Below are positions 56,493 through 64,000 of a stretch of 64,000 nucleotides of DNA, in pieces. Source of the stretch: Hofstenia miamia (Eukaryota > Xenacoelomorpha > Acoela). The translations under genes were made by a program, and so were the position numbers. How positions within the stretch are numbered: the stretch's first letter is position 1; the number at the start of each line of letters is the position of its first letter. The notes beneath the pieces are model-generated. The model was not told where the DNA came from, made no database searches, and saw only the letters and a list, made by a program, of their open reading frames with translations. The stretch covers positions 1,559,042 through 1,623,041 of the forward strand of contig SCFE01000011.1 of the NCBI GenBank assembly GCA_004352715.1, written 5' to 3'.

Positions 56493-56881
56493 ATGTTGAT
56501 GATAGTGTTGATGTGCCATTTTTTCTGTTTTGCAAAAGGTATTATTCGTACTGCGGCTCGACAAGTAAACTTTGATGACAGTATAAAAGGAGCAACATTT
56601 AATATCACTTCGAGTAAAGATCTGAACTCTGTACTAAGACATACTCAGTGCATGACCAAGTGCATTCACGATGGAAGCTGTCTTTCATTTGTCTACGATT
56701 CAGAATCATTTACGTGTTCATTGTTTGACATAGACAGACACACTAATCCTGAGAATTTTGAAACAGGGCATCCAATCAATCTTCAATATTATGGGATGCA
56801 CGCTCAGACAGCACCTATATGTAAAACAAAGGACGTTGTTATCTCACCCTCAGGTTATGATAGATATTGCAAGATTAACAG
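56493..56881 (+). CDS. Secreted PAN/Apple-domain protein, first coding exon
   Basis: ATG at 56493 opens a signal peptide (MLMIVLMCHFFCFAKG), likely cleaved near residue 16-20. From about residue 50, HTQCMTKCIHDGSCLSFVYD and SFTCSLFDIDRH follow the PAN/Apple pattern C..KC....C..F.Y......C.L. PAN modules bind proteins or sugars outside the cell. A last cysteine pair lies in PICKTKDV and RYCKINR. The exon ends at donor AACAG|GTAAAT (56882) with two bases of the next codon, completed by the first base of the exon at 57542 (AG+G, Arg). A hAT MITE lies just upstream. This is the best-supported host coding sequence in the window. Confidence 0.8.
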
Positions 56882-57541
56882 GTAAATTTAATACGCTTGG
56901 CAAATGTGTAAACAATTACTATATTTCTGACACTATAACAAACCCTTTATATCACATTAAATCTTAACTATAATACTAATAAAAAACTTATAAAGAATGA
57001 ATTCTATATCTTTGAAAGTATTATATTTTATAGAATAATGAACGTTCAACTCAGTTAATAGTATAAAAACGTTTGTTGTTTTTCTTAGCATGTTTTTCAT
57101 CGTTGCTTAACTGATTTTTCTTTTAGTGATTGTAAATGACAAGCAGATGAAATAATTTTGAGAGTTGTTCTGCGTGTGGTCTATATAGAGACCAATTTTG
57201 ATTTTCTGATAAGCCTACAAAAGCACTAGGCATTCTCAATTTGCGTAACGAATAAATGCAATAAATCATCTACCCAGTGCTTCTTAGCTATTCGTTCCAC
57301 TAAGAATGTGTATCAAGTCTTTTCACTATCTGGCAGCAAATTATGCTAACCGCACACCCCTAAATATTATCACTTAAACTTTATAAGTACCTTAGTACCA
57401 ATAGAAATTGAAACTGAAAATCTGCTTGAGTTCGACTCATTTTCTAAGGTTAAAAAATATGCCAAATATTTTATCCACTTAGCTCGCAATTATTTTCGAT
57501 ATTCTGAAATATTTTTATGGAACATTTAGCAAAATTAACAG

Positions 57542-57681
57542 GCCAGGTGAATGGAATACATGGGGTGAATATATTGATGTTGAAAAATGGAACAAACCTA
57601 TAGATAATGGAACACGTCTAGAAGAAAGGATAGCGCGAGAAGTAGATCGCACTTTTATCTATGAAGATACAATTTTCATTT
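57542..57681 (+). CDS. Second exon of the PAN-domain gene, TSP1-related but cysteine-free
   Basis: 140 bp between acceptor ttaacag (ends 57541) and donor TTT|GTAAGT (57682). It takes one base to complete a codon and leaves one base. It encodes PGEWNTWGEYIDVEKWNKPI and DNGTRLEERIAREVDRTF. W-x-x-W and the R-x-x-x-R ladder recall the start of a TSP1 repeat, but the cysteines expected there are absent. Length and phases equal those of the TSP1 exons at 28302 and 61931. It may be a degenerate TSP1 or an unrelated spacer; the exon itself is well supported by frame continuity with the PAN exon. Confidence 0.65.
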
Positions 57682-57697
57682 GTAAGTACAATTTTAA

Positions 57698-57701
57698 TTT
57701 A

Positions 57702-57738
<37 letters not shown>
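57698..57738. repeat. (TA)n microsatellite in an intron
   Basis: Interrupted TA tract 17 bp after the donor of the 57.5 kb exon. Confidence 0.85.
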
Positions 57739-57743
<5 letters not shown>

Positions 57744-58046
57744 ATAGTTTAAGCAGAAAACGATTTTTAAAAATAATATTTATCCATGAAAAGTATTATT
57801 TTTAAAAAAAAAATTGGGAGTAAATCAGTGAATTAAATCATAGAAATTTATTTAAAAGTGCATGAATACAGAAAAGTTAATGTCAAATTTTTCAATTGTT
57901 TATAAGTTTAATCTGGATCAGACAATGATATAGACATTATTTTGAATCCTTTTTTTGTTAAAATGTAGCTGAACTTAGACAGCACATTTTCGCTAACCAA
58001 AGTCGAATGAAAATGTGTATGTAAAAAATTGTGGTTGCTTTTTGGC

Positions 58047-58112
58047 ACACGATATGCATTGACTCTGCCAATTGCGAATGTTACATGTGAAAGATCGTTT
58101 ACTTGCAATAAA
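58047..58112 (+). pseudogene. hAT transposase C-terminal fragment
   Basis: Translation ALTLPIANVTCERSFTCNKI fits the hAT C-terminal block LT.PI..V.CERSFS.L..IK. It is only about 20 residues long and ends before the mariner element at 58142. It lies in the intron of the PAN gene and is a remnant. Confidence 0.6.
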
Positions 58113-58141
58113 ATAATAATTATGATTTTGTTACTTATGTA

Positions 58142-58988
58142 CAGGGTGTCCCAAAAAAAGATTTTATTTTATTTGGCTCCCGTTTTGTATGTAGATGATG
58201 GATCGAGCTGTCCTTCTAGGTACTAGTAGTCTATGTTTTAGGATTTTTTTGCCACCAACCCCATCTTTCAATTACGTTATTAAGGTATTGAAAATTGAGC
58301 AGAAATTTAACGCTAATTTATTGAAAAAAACAACAGAATTATCAAACAAAAGATTATTAGATCAAAAGAAAAATTTCAGGCAACATCGGGTTAGACATCC
58401 TAATCGACGAATTGATCACCCGGCGACTCGATAACGTCATCTTCATTGGCTCTTGCTCTGGCTAGTTTGACAGTTGCCTGTGATCCAGATGAGCGCGGAC
58501 GACCAGATCTACTCCTTCAATGCGTCACATTCACATACATGAACAAATTCTCGTGCCATCGAAGGATGCTGCTACGTGACGGGGCTTCTTTGTTTCTCCC
58601 GAATCGAGCATGAAACCGTCGCTGGACCTCAACCGGACTTTTGGTTTCATCGTACCAAATTGCAACCCTAAGCCGTTCTTCGATGCTCATTGTTTGAAGA
58701 ATTGCGGCAAGTGATATTTCACAACTGCATGAACTGGCTTCAAATCGTTCCGTTCGTGGCGCTACAGATAAATGATAATTAAATCATTTTGCCGCTAATA
58801 ATAAAATCATTAAAAATAAATGACAATTAAGATCAATATCTCGCTTTTCGAACGTAATTGAAAGATGGGGTTGGTGGCAAAAAAAATCCTAAAGCATAGA
58901 CTATTAGTACCTAGAAGGAAAACTCGATCCATCATCTACATACAAAACGGGAGCCAAATAAAATAAAATCTTTTTTTGGGACACCCTG
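58142..58988 (-). mobile_element. Tc1/mariner-type element, internally deleted, TIRs about 140 bp
   Basis: 847 bp flanked by TA on both sides (58140-58141 and 58989-58990). It has long, nearly perfect inverted repeats starting CAGGGTGTCCCAAAAAAAGA (58142 to about 58280; 58850-58988). TA targets and CAGGGTG-type ends fit the Tc1/mariner/IS630 group. The interior keeps only the transposase N-terminus on the minus strand. It lies in an intron of the PAN gene. Part of its right end and flank is present again at 61158-61438 as an assembly duplicate. Confidence 0.9.
58517..58690 (-). pseudogene. mariner-type transposase helix-turn-helix relic
   Basis: ATG at 58690 (minus) starts MSIEERLRVAIWYDETKSPV and continues EVQRRFHARFGRNKEAPSRS and SILRWHENLF to a TGA at 58517. 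After the stop the same frame goes on with RSGRPRSSGSQATVKLARAR. This is the DNA-binding head seen in mariner-like transposases and DUF4817 proteins, which recognises the element's inverted repeats. The DDE catalytic domain is deleted. A single stop splits the head, so it may have been open until recently. Confidence 0.75.
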
Positions 58989-58990
58989 TA

Positions 58991-59718
58991 TTTTTATGCT
59001 ACGAAGTGTTCAGCAAATAACTTCATCCTTTTTTTGTCTTGTTAATTTATGTTTGCTATATAAGTTCATATTTACTTTGGAATGGGGCTGAACTTTGCTG
59101 CCTTTCGTATTTATAAATTTTCTTTAAAAAACAGTACTCTGTCAAGATATCGAAGCAATTTTAGCCCCTCCAAATGTTAGGAGCTATACTCGCCCCTGAT
59201 TGACAAACTCAAACTTGGAAAACATAGAAAGAACCTACAAATAATGTATTATAATTTGCAAAGTAATTTGAAAATACTTTGCAAGTCTGACAAGTCTGTG
59301 AGTATTTCAAAATTTGTAAAACGTTACTAAGCTGCAAGCCTATATTCAAGGTGATAGCAATAAGTACTCAAATATAGAAAGCATGTAGAATTTGATGGGC
59401 CCTTTGGAAAATAATAAAACTCATAGCCTACGCCCCTAGTTGCGGTTCAGAGTTGCAGTCATTCACTCTAGATTTGAAGTTTCGTTAAATTTCAATTGTC
59501 AAAACCGGAATAATCACATATTTTGTTTGGTCGATGTTAATATGTTGCAATACGACTTACATATAGGATTGCATTAGAAATCTAAAAGCACAAGGTATTG
59601 TAGATGCTGATTTACTTTACAATTTTTTAGATCTAACATATCGATATTTTGAAAGGTAAGCTATTTTACCATACTAGACGTCTTAAATGTTGAATATTTG
59701 AAAAAATAACCAAAATTG

Positions 59719-59719
<1 letters not shown>
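58991..59719. other. Intron sequence, no further feature
   Basis: No exon with the phase (1 in, 2 out) needed between the 57.5 kb and 61.9 kb exons was found here. No repeat ends are visible. Confidence 0.4.
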
Positions 59720-59758
<39 letters not shown>

Positions 59759-59819
59759 TAATTAGAAGTAATTATACTGAGCTTTGCAATATTCATTTTT
59801 AAACGCTATGAAAAACATA

Positions 59820-59850
59820 GACCGGTTTCGATTCTGAAAATCATCATCAG
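59820..59850 (-). ncRNA. Hammerhead-ribozyme-like core, left repeat
   Basis: The minus strand reads CTGATGA-T-GATT..AATC-GAAAC-CG-GTC. It has the conserved CUGAUGA, a 4-bp stem II (GAUU/AAUC), GAAA, a 2-bp stem III (AC/GU) and a GUC cleavage triplet. One extra base follows CUGAUGA and stem I pairs poorly, so it may be inactive. Hammerheads with very short stem III are known from Penelope-like terminal repeats. Confidence 0.45.
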
Positions 59851-59927
59851 TAACAAATATGCGGGGATATAAATATTTACTATTGACTACACTATAATAA
59901 TACAAAATTATTGCNNNNNNNNNNNNN

Positions 59928-60276
59928 TTTGTTGCTTATTTAGTAATTGATGTTTCTTTGTTTGCTTGATGATTAAAGCTTCGCCTATTTTAGGATGTTG
60001 TGTTCTTAGTTGTATGTAAAAATTTTTTTCTTTAGCTTGGTGTTCATGCTTAAATATTTCTGATCTTAGGTGTCCGTTAATATGATCCTTCATTATTGTT
60101 ACCAAATGTCGTTTTATTTCCCCGACGTATGATTTTTCACAATGATCATATTTATAATTGTAGACAACAGAGGAAACTAAATTCTTTGGAATTGGATCTT
60201 TATTTTGGAACATATCTTTAGTTTTATACGATGTAAATATAGGAACGATCTTTGTCCATTTTAAATTTGTATTCAT
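59928..60276 (-). pseudogene. Penelope-like GIY-YIG endonuclease relic
   Basis: The minus-strand frame from 60276 gives KIVPIFTSYKTKDMFQNKDP, IPKNLVSSVVYNYKYDHCEK and SYVGEIKRHLVTIMKDHING. KD-x-I-P..SSVVY.y.C..C...YVG.T.R.L..R..DH is the link and GIY-YIG core of Penelope endonucleases, which nick DNA for target-primed copying. The first cysteine of the CCHH pair is changed (YKYDHC), and the usual T-x-R after YVG is EIKR. It is cut by a small gap at its C-terminus. Confidence 0.8.
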
Positions 60277-60524
60277 AGTTGTATTTTCTTTTTTAAACTT
60301 TGAATTTGGTTACATGCATAAGGAAGCTTTAAATATACATTGATCTTGGTTTCATCAAGCTTTTCTATTTTATTACCTTCTTTGTTATTGCAAAATAAAG
60401 TGTTTGAGTATTGTTTAATTAATTTGTGCGGATAACCATTATCTTCAAGTATTTTAAAAACTTTGTTGGTGGCTTCACTAAGGTGTTTGTAATTTGAGGA
60501 TGTAAGTTTAGCCCTATTAAACAA
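60273..60524 (-). pseudogene. Penelope-like region between reverse transcriptase and endonuclease
   Basis: The minus-strand frame reads FNRAKLTSSNYKHLSEATNK, VFKILEDNGYPHKLIKQYSN, then LPYACNQIQSLKKK. The RA..LSS......E.......L..NGYP..LI block is the thumb/linker region of Penelope reverse transcriptases. It lies one frameshift upstream of the endonuclease. Confidence 0.75.
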
Positions 60525-60606
60525 AGCCGGCTTTGATTGTATTTATTTTGTATTCTTTGTTACAATTTTAATGGTAAGGAATGTATAATCCATTATTATA
60601 GTGTTA

Positions 60607-60638
60607 CTGATGATGATTTTCAGAATCGAAACTGGTCC
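60607..60638 (+). ncRNA. Hammerhead-ribozyme-like core, right repeat
   Basis: Same core as the left repeat in the other orientation: CTGATGA-T-GATT..AATC-GAAAC-TG-GTC. The paired positions of stems II and III are kept; only the stem III loop differs (TG instead of CG). Confidence 0.45.
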
Positions 60639-60653
60639 ATATTTTTCATAGCG

Positions 60654-60685
<32 letters not shown>

Positions 60686-60757
60686 GTAAATAATAGTTGT
60701 TTTGAAAAACCCACAATGTAAATGCATGCATTTGGAATTCAATTCTATTCAAATTAA

Positions 60758-61552
60758 CCCAATATAGACCAAATGCGTTCCTCAGGGACATTAGAAAAAC
60801 ATTGATGTTATAAATATAATCAGAATGTGTTTTTCACATGTGGTTATTAAATGAATGGGACACAACTGTGGCTACATAAGACGAGTGCAGTTATTCGTAT
60901 TGTTTCGTTCAAACTCTTGTCATGTGGTCTACTTCTCAGATGTAAACAAATATTAACCCTATATGGACCAAATGCGTTCCTAAGTGACATTAGAAAACAT
61001 TAATGTTATAAATATAATCAGAATGTTTTTTTCACATGCGGTTATTAAGTGAATGGGACACAACTGTGGCTACATAAGACAAGGGCAGTTATTTGTATTG
61101 TTTCATTCAAACTCTTGTCATGTGTTCTACTTCTCAGATGTAAACAAATTTTAACGNAGACTATTAGTACCTAGAAGGAAAACTCGATCCATCATCTACA
61201 TACAAAACGGGAGCCAAATAAAATAAAATCTTTTTTTGGGACACCCTGTATTTTTATGCTACGAAGTGTTCAGCAAATAACTTCATCCTTTTTTTGTCTT
61301 GTTAATTTATGTTTGCTATATAAGTTCATATTTACTTTGGAATGGGGCTGAACTTTGCTGCCTTTCGTATTTATAAATTTTCTTTAAAAAACAGTACTCT
61401 GTCAAGATATCGAAGCAATTTTAGCCCCTCCAAATGTTNAGTTATTTGTATTGTTTCATTCAAACTCTTGTCATGTGTTCTACTTCTCAGATGTAAACAA
61501 ATTTTAACGGGTGCATAAAAACCAGATGCAAAATAAATTGGTCCATATAGGG
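60758..61552. mobile_element. piggyBac-like MITE (TTAA-CCC ends) with an internal 199-bp tandem duplication
   Basis: The left end TTAA-CCCAATATAGACCAA (60754 on) and right end TTGGTCCATATAGGG-TTAA (to 61556) form 15-bp inverted repeats inside TTAA. A second left end, CCCTATATGGACCAA, lies at 60957, giving two tandem units of 199 bp (60758-60956, 60957-61155), the second leading to the right end. TTAA targets and CCC starts are piggyBac traits. It has no coding sequence. The inserted block 61158-61438 between two single N is an assembly artefact, so the true element is shorter. Confidence 0.75.
61157..61439. other. Misassembled insert, exact copy of 58901-59180
   Basis: Bounded by single N at 61157 and 61439. 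The 281 bases repeat the mariner right end and its unique flank at 58.9 kb exactly. After it the MITE sequence resumes by repeating its last 70 bases (gttatttgtattgtttcatt on). This is a contig inserted in the wrong place. Confidence 0.85.
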
Positions 61553-61556
61553 TTAA

Positions 61557-61782
61557 TAACATAATTAACAACACACTTAACAATTAAGTACATTTATAAT
61601 GTTGTTGAATTATATATTAAAACAAAGTGAAAATTGAATAGATATTTATTATTTAACAAATTTTAAATATAAATTTTATTGAAATCATTTGATTATATAT
61701 ATTTTCTAGTCGGCTGCAATTCACGAACAAAGATTGCATTCACTAAATCACAATTCACCTAGTTCAAAATTATATGTATATA

Positions 61783-61784
<2 letters not shown>
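61557..61784. other. Intron sequence before a TA tract
   Basis: AT-rich, no feature recognised. Confidence 0.4.

Positions 61785-61854
<70 letters not shown>
61785..61854. repeat. (TA)n microsatellite
   Basis: About 33 TA units, 76 bp upstream of a TSP1 exon. Confidence 0.95.
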
Positions 61855-61857
<3 letters not shown>

Positions 61858-61930
61858 GTACTGCACTCAAATTTTCTTATCTAACTTATGTCAACTAAAA
61901 TTTTATAGTTGATCATATTTTTATTTAAAG

Positions 61931-62073
61931 AACTCGCTCAAGGACTTGCGCTGCTCAAAGTTTGCATGGAGGAAATCCTTGTCGAGGACCAAACAACCAA
62001 ACTACATGGGAAATGGATGATCACTTCGAGGTAACGGAAAATAATGGAAGGACTCAACTTTATCGAATACTGT
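61931..62073 (+). CDS. TSP1-like exon (second half of a thrombospondin type 1 repeat), paralogue B
   Basis: 143-bp exon between acceptor tttaaag (ends 61930) and donor TGT|GTGAGT (62074). It takes one base and leaves one base. It encodes RTRSRTCAAQSLHGGNPCRG, the R-x-R-x-C...GG..C-x-G core of TSP1, then WEMDDHFEVTENNGRTQLYR. It is the paralogue of the exon at 28302-28447. It is probably a later exon of the PAN gene that starts at 56493. An exon entering at phase 1 and leaving at phase 2, with the WxxW-x-x-C half, must lie between and was not found. Later exons would be beyond 64000. Confidence 0.7.
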
Positions 62074-63606
62074 GTGAGTTTTATTTATTACATAGGCTGA
62101 GACATCAAAAATGAGGTTATTTCACATTTTGCACTAGCCACATATATGAAAAATATGCTTTCTTATGTATATTTAGTTTTGAGCTTTTTTAGATCAAATA
62201 AGGTTTCTTTTACAACATTCCAGATCTGCATGTTTTAAATCACCATATAATAAGCAGTTTTATTCAAGTTCTAAAAGGCAAATGTATTTTGTTTTCTTTA
62301 AAGTCAAAGCGTAAATTTGCATCTACTAGTTGAATTGAAATTGTTTAAACAATTCATTAAAATTGTTGAAAATTATGATCCTGTGGTAAGTTCTAGAGAT
62401 AATTTGACTCGTTCTATCAGGTCAAGGGAGATGCAATTCACTTATTGCGATGTGTTGCTGAAGTAGACAAGATTTTGGTCAGGAAAAGCCCATATTTTAA
62501 GTTTGTTTGGATATGACTACAAATTACTAAAACCAATGAATTAGTGGAAAATGGGATCAAATTTAGTTTCGGTCCAAAATTTTCTGAGAATGGGACGGAG
62601 AGTAAGCCGTCGTATTTTTGCGGGGTGCATAAGCAGTTAAATAATTGTTAGTTTTAGGAATTTAGCATTCCACTATAAGTATGTGCATAATACAAACAAA
62701 ATAGTACTATAACAAAAATTTATAACATAAACAATAAAACATGCTTTTTTTTAAAAAAAACAGCCTTTTTTAAAAAATAAAAAAAAAGGTTTTTTTATTG
62801 CAGCCCAGCCTACTAATGAGTTTCGTTTGTATACAGCGCTTCATATTAATAAAATAGGAGCCTAACGTTGTCATAATTGTCAGAAACCGTCAGCACCGCT
62901 AAGAAATCATCATTTTTTTAAGAGAAATAGGGTGGATATGAAGATACAAGACGATCAATTTTAGTCAAACTTGAAATGGGTACAGGCAAAGCAGACTTGA
63001 TTTTTGACTTCCTACATTCCTTGGAAAATTGGAGTGCGTAAAATGTAGACCACATTTATCATCAGCAAGTTCTAAGTGGGATATCGATCTGAAAACCTAA
63101 AACTTTTGAAGCAGACATTAATCAATTTTGGCGTGGACTGTGGTGTCAGAGTTGGAAGTGGTCCAATTTCCCAGACTGGACTGAATAAATTTGGATCGAA
63201 TTCCTTACAACTTAACCCTTTTTCTTCCATGGTTCTAATCGGTGGACACTTTTATTATAAACAGTTATGCTTTCAAAGTGTTTGATAATTTCAATACTCT
63301 GTTGTAAAATTAGGGCTATAAACTACCAAAAATAGATAAAATTTTAATCGTATGAGTTTCCAGTTTGATGAGAACCACAAAATGTTTTACTACAAATAAC
63401 TCTATGTGAGGAAATTATTGGTAGTCAATTATTTGTACTCAGCAAAATGTGATTGCAAGACAATGTCATGAAAATATTACTGAGTTCATATCAACATCGT
63501 GATTTGCAATTTCATATAGTATCCGCTTGCTACAATTTCAAAATGTGTAAAAATATGAACATAGGTTAGAAAAATTATTGCTAAGACATCAATGTTTACT
63601 TGTTTA
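62074..63606. other. Intron or intergenic, no feature recognised
   Basis: AT-rich; one 69-codon open frame (63076-63285) without similarity. No further exon could be supported. Confidence 0.45.
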
Positions 63607-63902
63607 GGGAAGTGATCCAAATTCAATACGTTAACAACACCGTTAACAAATGGTGTTTTACGTTAACATGACCGTAAACCAAATCGTTAACTTACACGCA
63701 AAATAAATTCGCTAAAGCTGATGTTTACGTTAAAGGCGTGTTGTTTCCGCAAATGTTATTACAAATAAATGTGACACATTTAGGTTCTGCACATTTTTTC
63801 AAATACATCAATGCAAATAAATTTATTAAGCGTATCCCGACATTTGAAGCTAGAATTGTTGTTTACCGTGCATTTTCACTTGTTGAATTTGGATCACTTC
63901 CC
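63607..63902. mobile_element. PIF/Harbinger-type MITE with TTA target duplication
   Basis: 296 bp bounded by GGGAAGTGATCCAAATTCAA and its exact reverse complement, flanked by TTA on both sides (63604-63606 and 63903-63905). A 3-bp TTA duplication and GG-starting ends fit PIF/Harbinger. The interior has several gttaac words. No coding capacity; the 60-codon frame at 63738 lies across its end. Confidence 0.8.
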
Positions 63903-64000
63903 TTATTTCCTTCCTACTAATTTAAGATAATTTTTTACCACACTTTCGACATTTGCAGGTATTTGAGATGAGAGTACATTAACATGAAACGTAAAGAAAT

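Larger units (their letters stand above)
59720..60685 (-). mobile_element. Penelope-like element remnant between inverted repeats
   Basis: Coding part 59928-60524 on the minus strand, flanked by a 62-bp inverted repeat (59801-59862 and the reverse complement of 60596-60660) and then by (TA)n on both sides (59722-59760, 60662-60684). The repeat reads aaacgctatgaaaaayatrg, then ccrgtttcgattctgaaaat. Penelope-like elements are known to be bounded by repeats in direct or inverted order and to prefer AT-rich sites. Reverse transcriptase is missing, so it is 5'-truncated. A 13-N gap lies at 59915-59927. It lies inside an intron of the PAN gene. Confidence 0.8.

Noticed and set aside
1-64000. tRNA, rRNA or other structured RNA genes
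   Set aside because: Apart from one isolated box A and the hammerhead-like cores, no cloverleaf or conserved rRNA segment was seen by eye; a covariance scan was not possible.

Overview
This is an AT-rich window with no operons, no prokaryotic genes and almost no uninterrupted long reading frames. It has spliced exons with GT..AG sites, LINE, Ty3/gypsy and Penelope-like retroelements, several kinds of DNA-transposon remnants and long (TA)n tracts. That points to a metazoan genome. Secreted PAN/Apple and thrombospondin type 1 (TSP1) modules, together with Penelope elements, suggest an aquatic invertebrate, but the species cannot be read from the sequence. The scaffold is a draft: five gaps are exactly 1,000 N, several others are shorter, and exact duplicates flank some gaps.

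Layout. 1-1.2 kb: a diverged tandem repeat. 1.6-5.4 kb: a decayed Ty3/gypsy element (gag, protease, reverse transcriptase, RNase H) with another repeat nested in it. 5.6-6.2 kb: a fragment of an unrecognised protein family. 7.1-8.2 kb: a 1.16 kb LTR on the minus strand. 9.5-12.6 kb (minus): the best-preserved member of the unrecognised family, about 970 codons visible before a gap, with one frameshift and two nonsense codons. 13.6-17.2 kb and 26.2-29.8 kb: the two arms of a large inverted duplication holding Penelope sequence, fragments of the unknown family and gypsy integrase. Between the arms: a Penelope fragment joined to a CR1/Jockey-like LINE (19.3-22.3 kb) and the more complete gypsy pol relic (24.9-27.0 kb). 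The Penelope and LINE material recurs at 28.8-32.3 kb.

32.5-47.3 kb: mostly AT-rich sequence, then nested gypsy remnants. These include a solo LTR with a 4-bp target duplication and a gag-protease remnant behind a 5' LTR. 47.3-56 kb: little coding content apart from a very regular 13-bp minisatellite of about 78 units (51.4-52.4 kb) and hAT-type remnants. 56.5-62.1 kb: the clearest host gene. It has a first exon with signal peptide and PAN domain, then two exons of matching phase, the second a TSP1 half-module. Its introns carry a mariner element with a helix-turn-helix relic, a Penelope endonuclease remnant between inverted repeats with hammerhead-like cores, and a piggyBac-like element. A paralogous TSP1 exon lies at 28.3 kb, and a possible terminal exon at 32.3-32.5 kb. 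A Harbinger-type MITE sits near the right edge.

The main item for follow-up is the unrecognised protein family. It has at least five copies or fragments here, with conserved blocks and no domain I can name, and three of the smaller fragments abut (TA)n tracts, two of them next to Penelope sequence.
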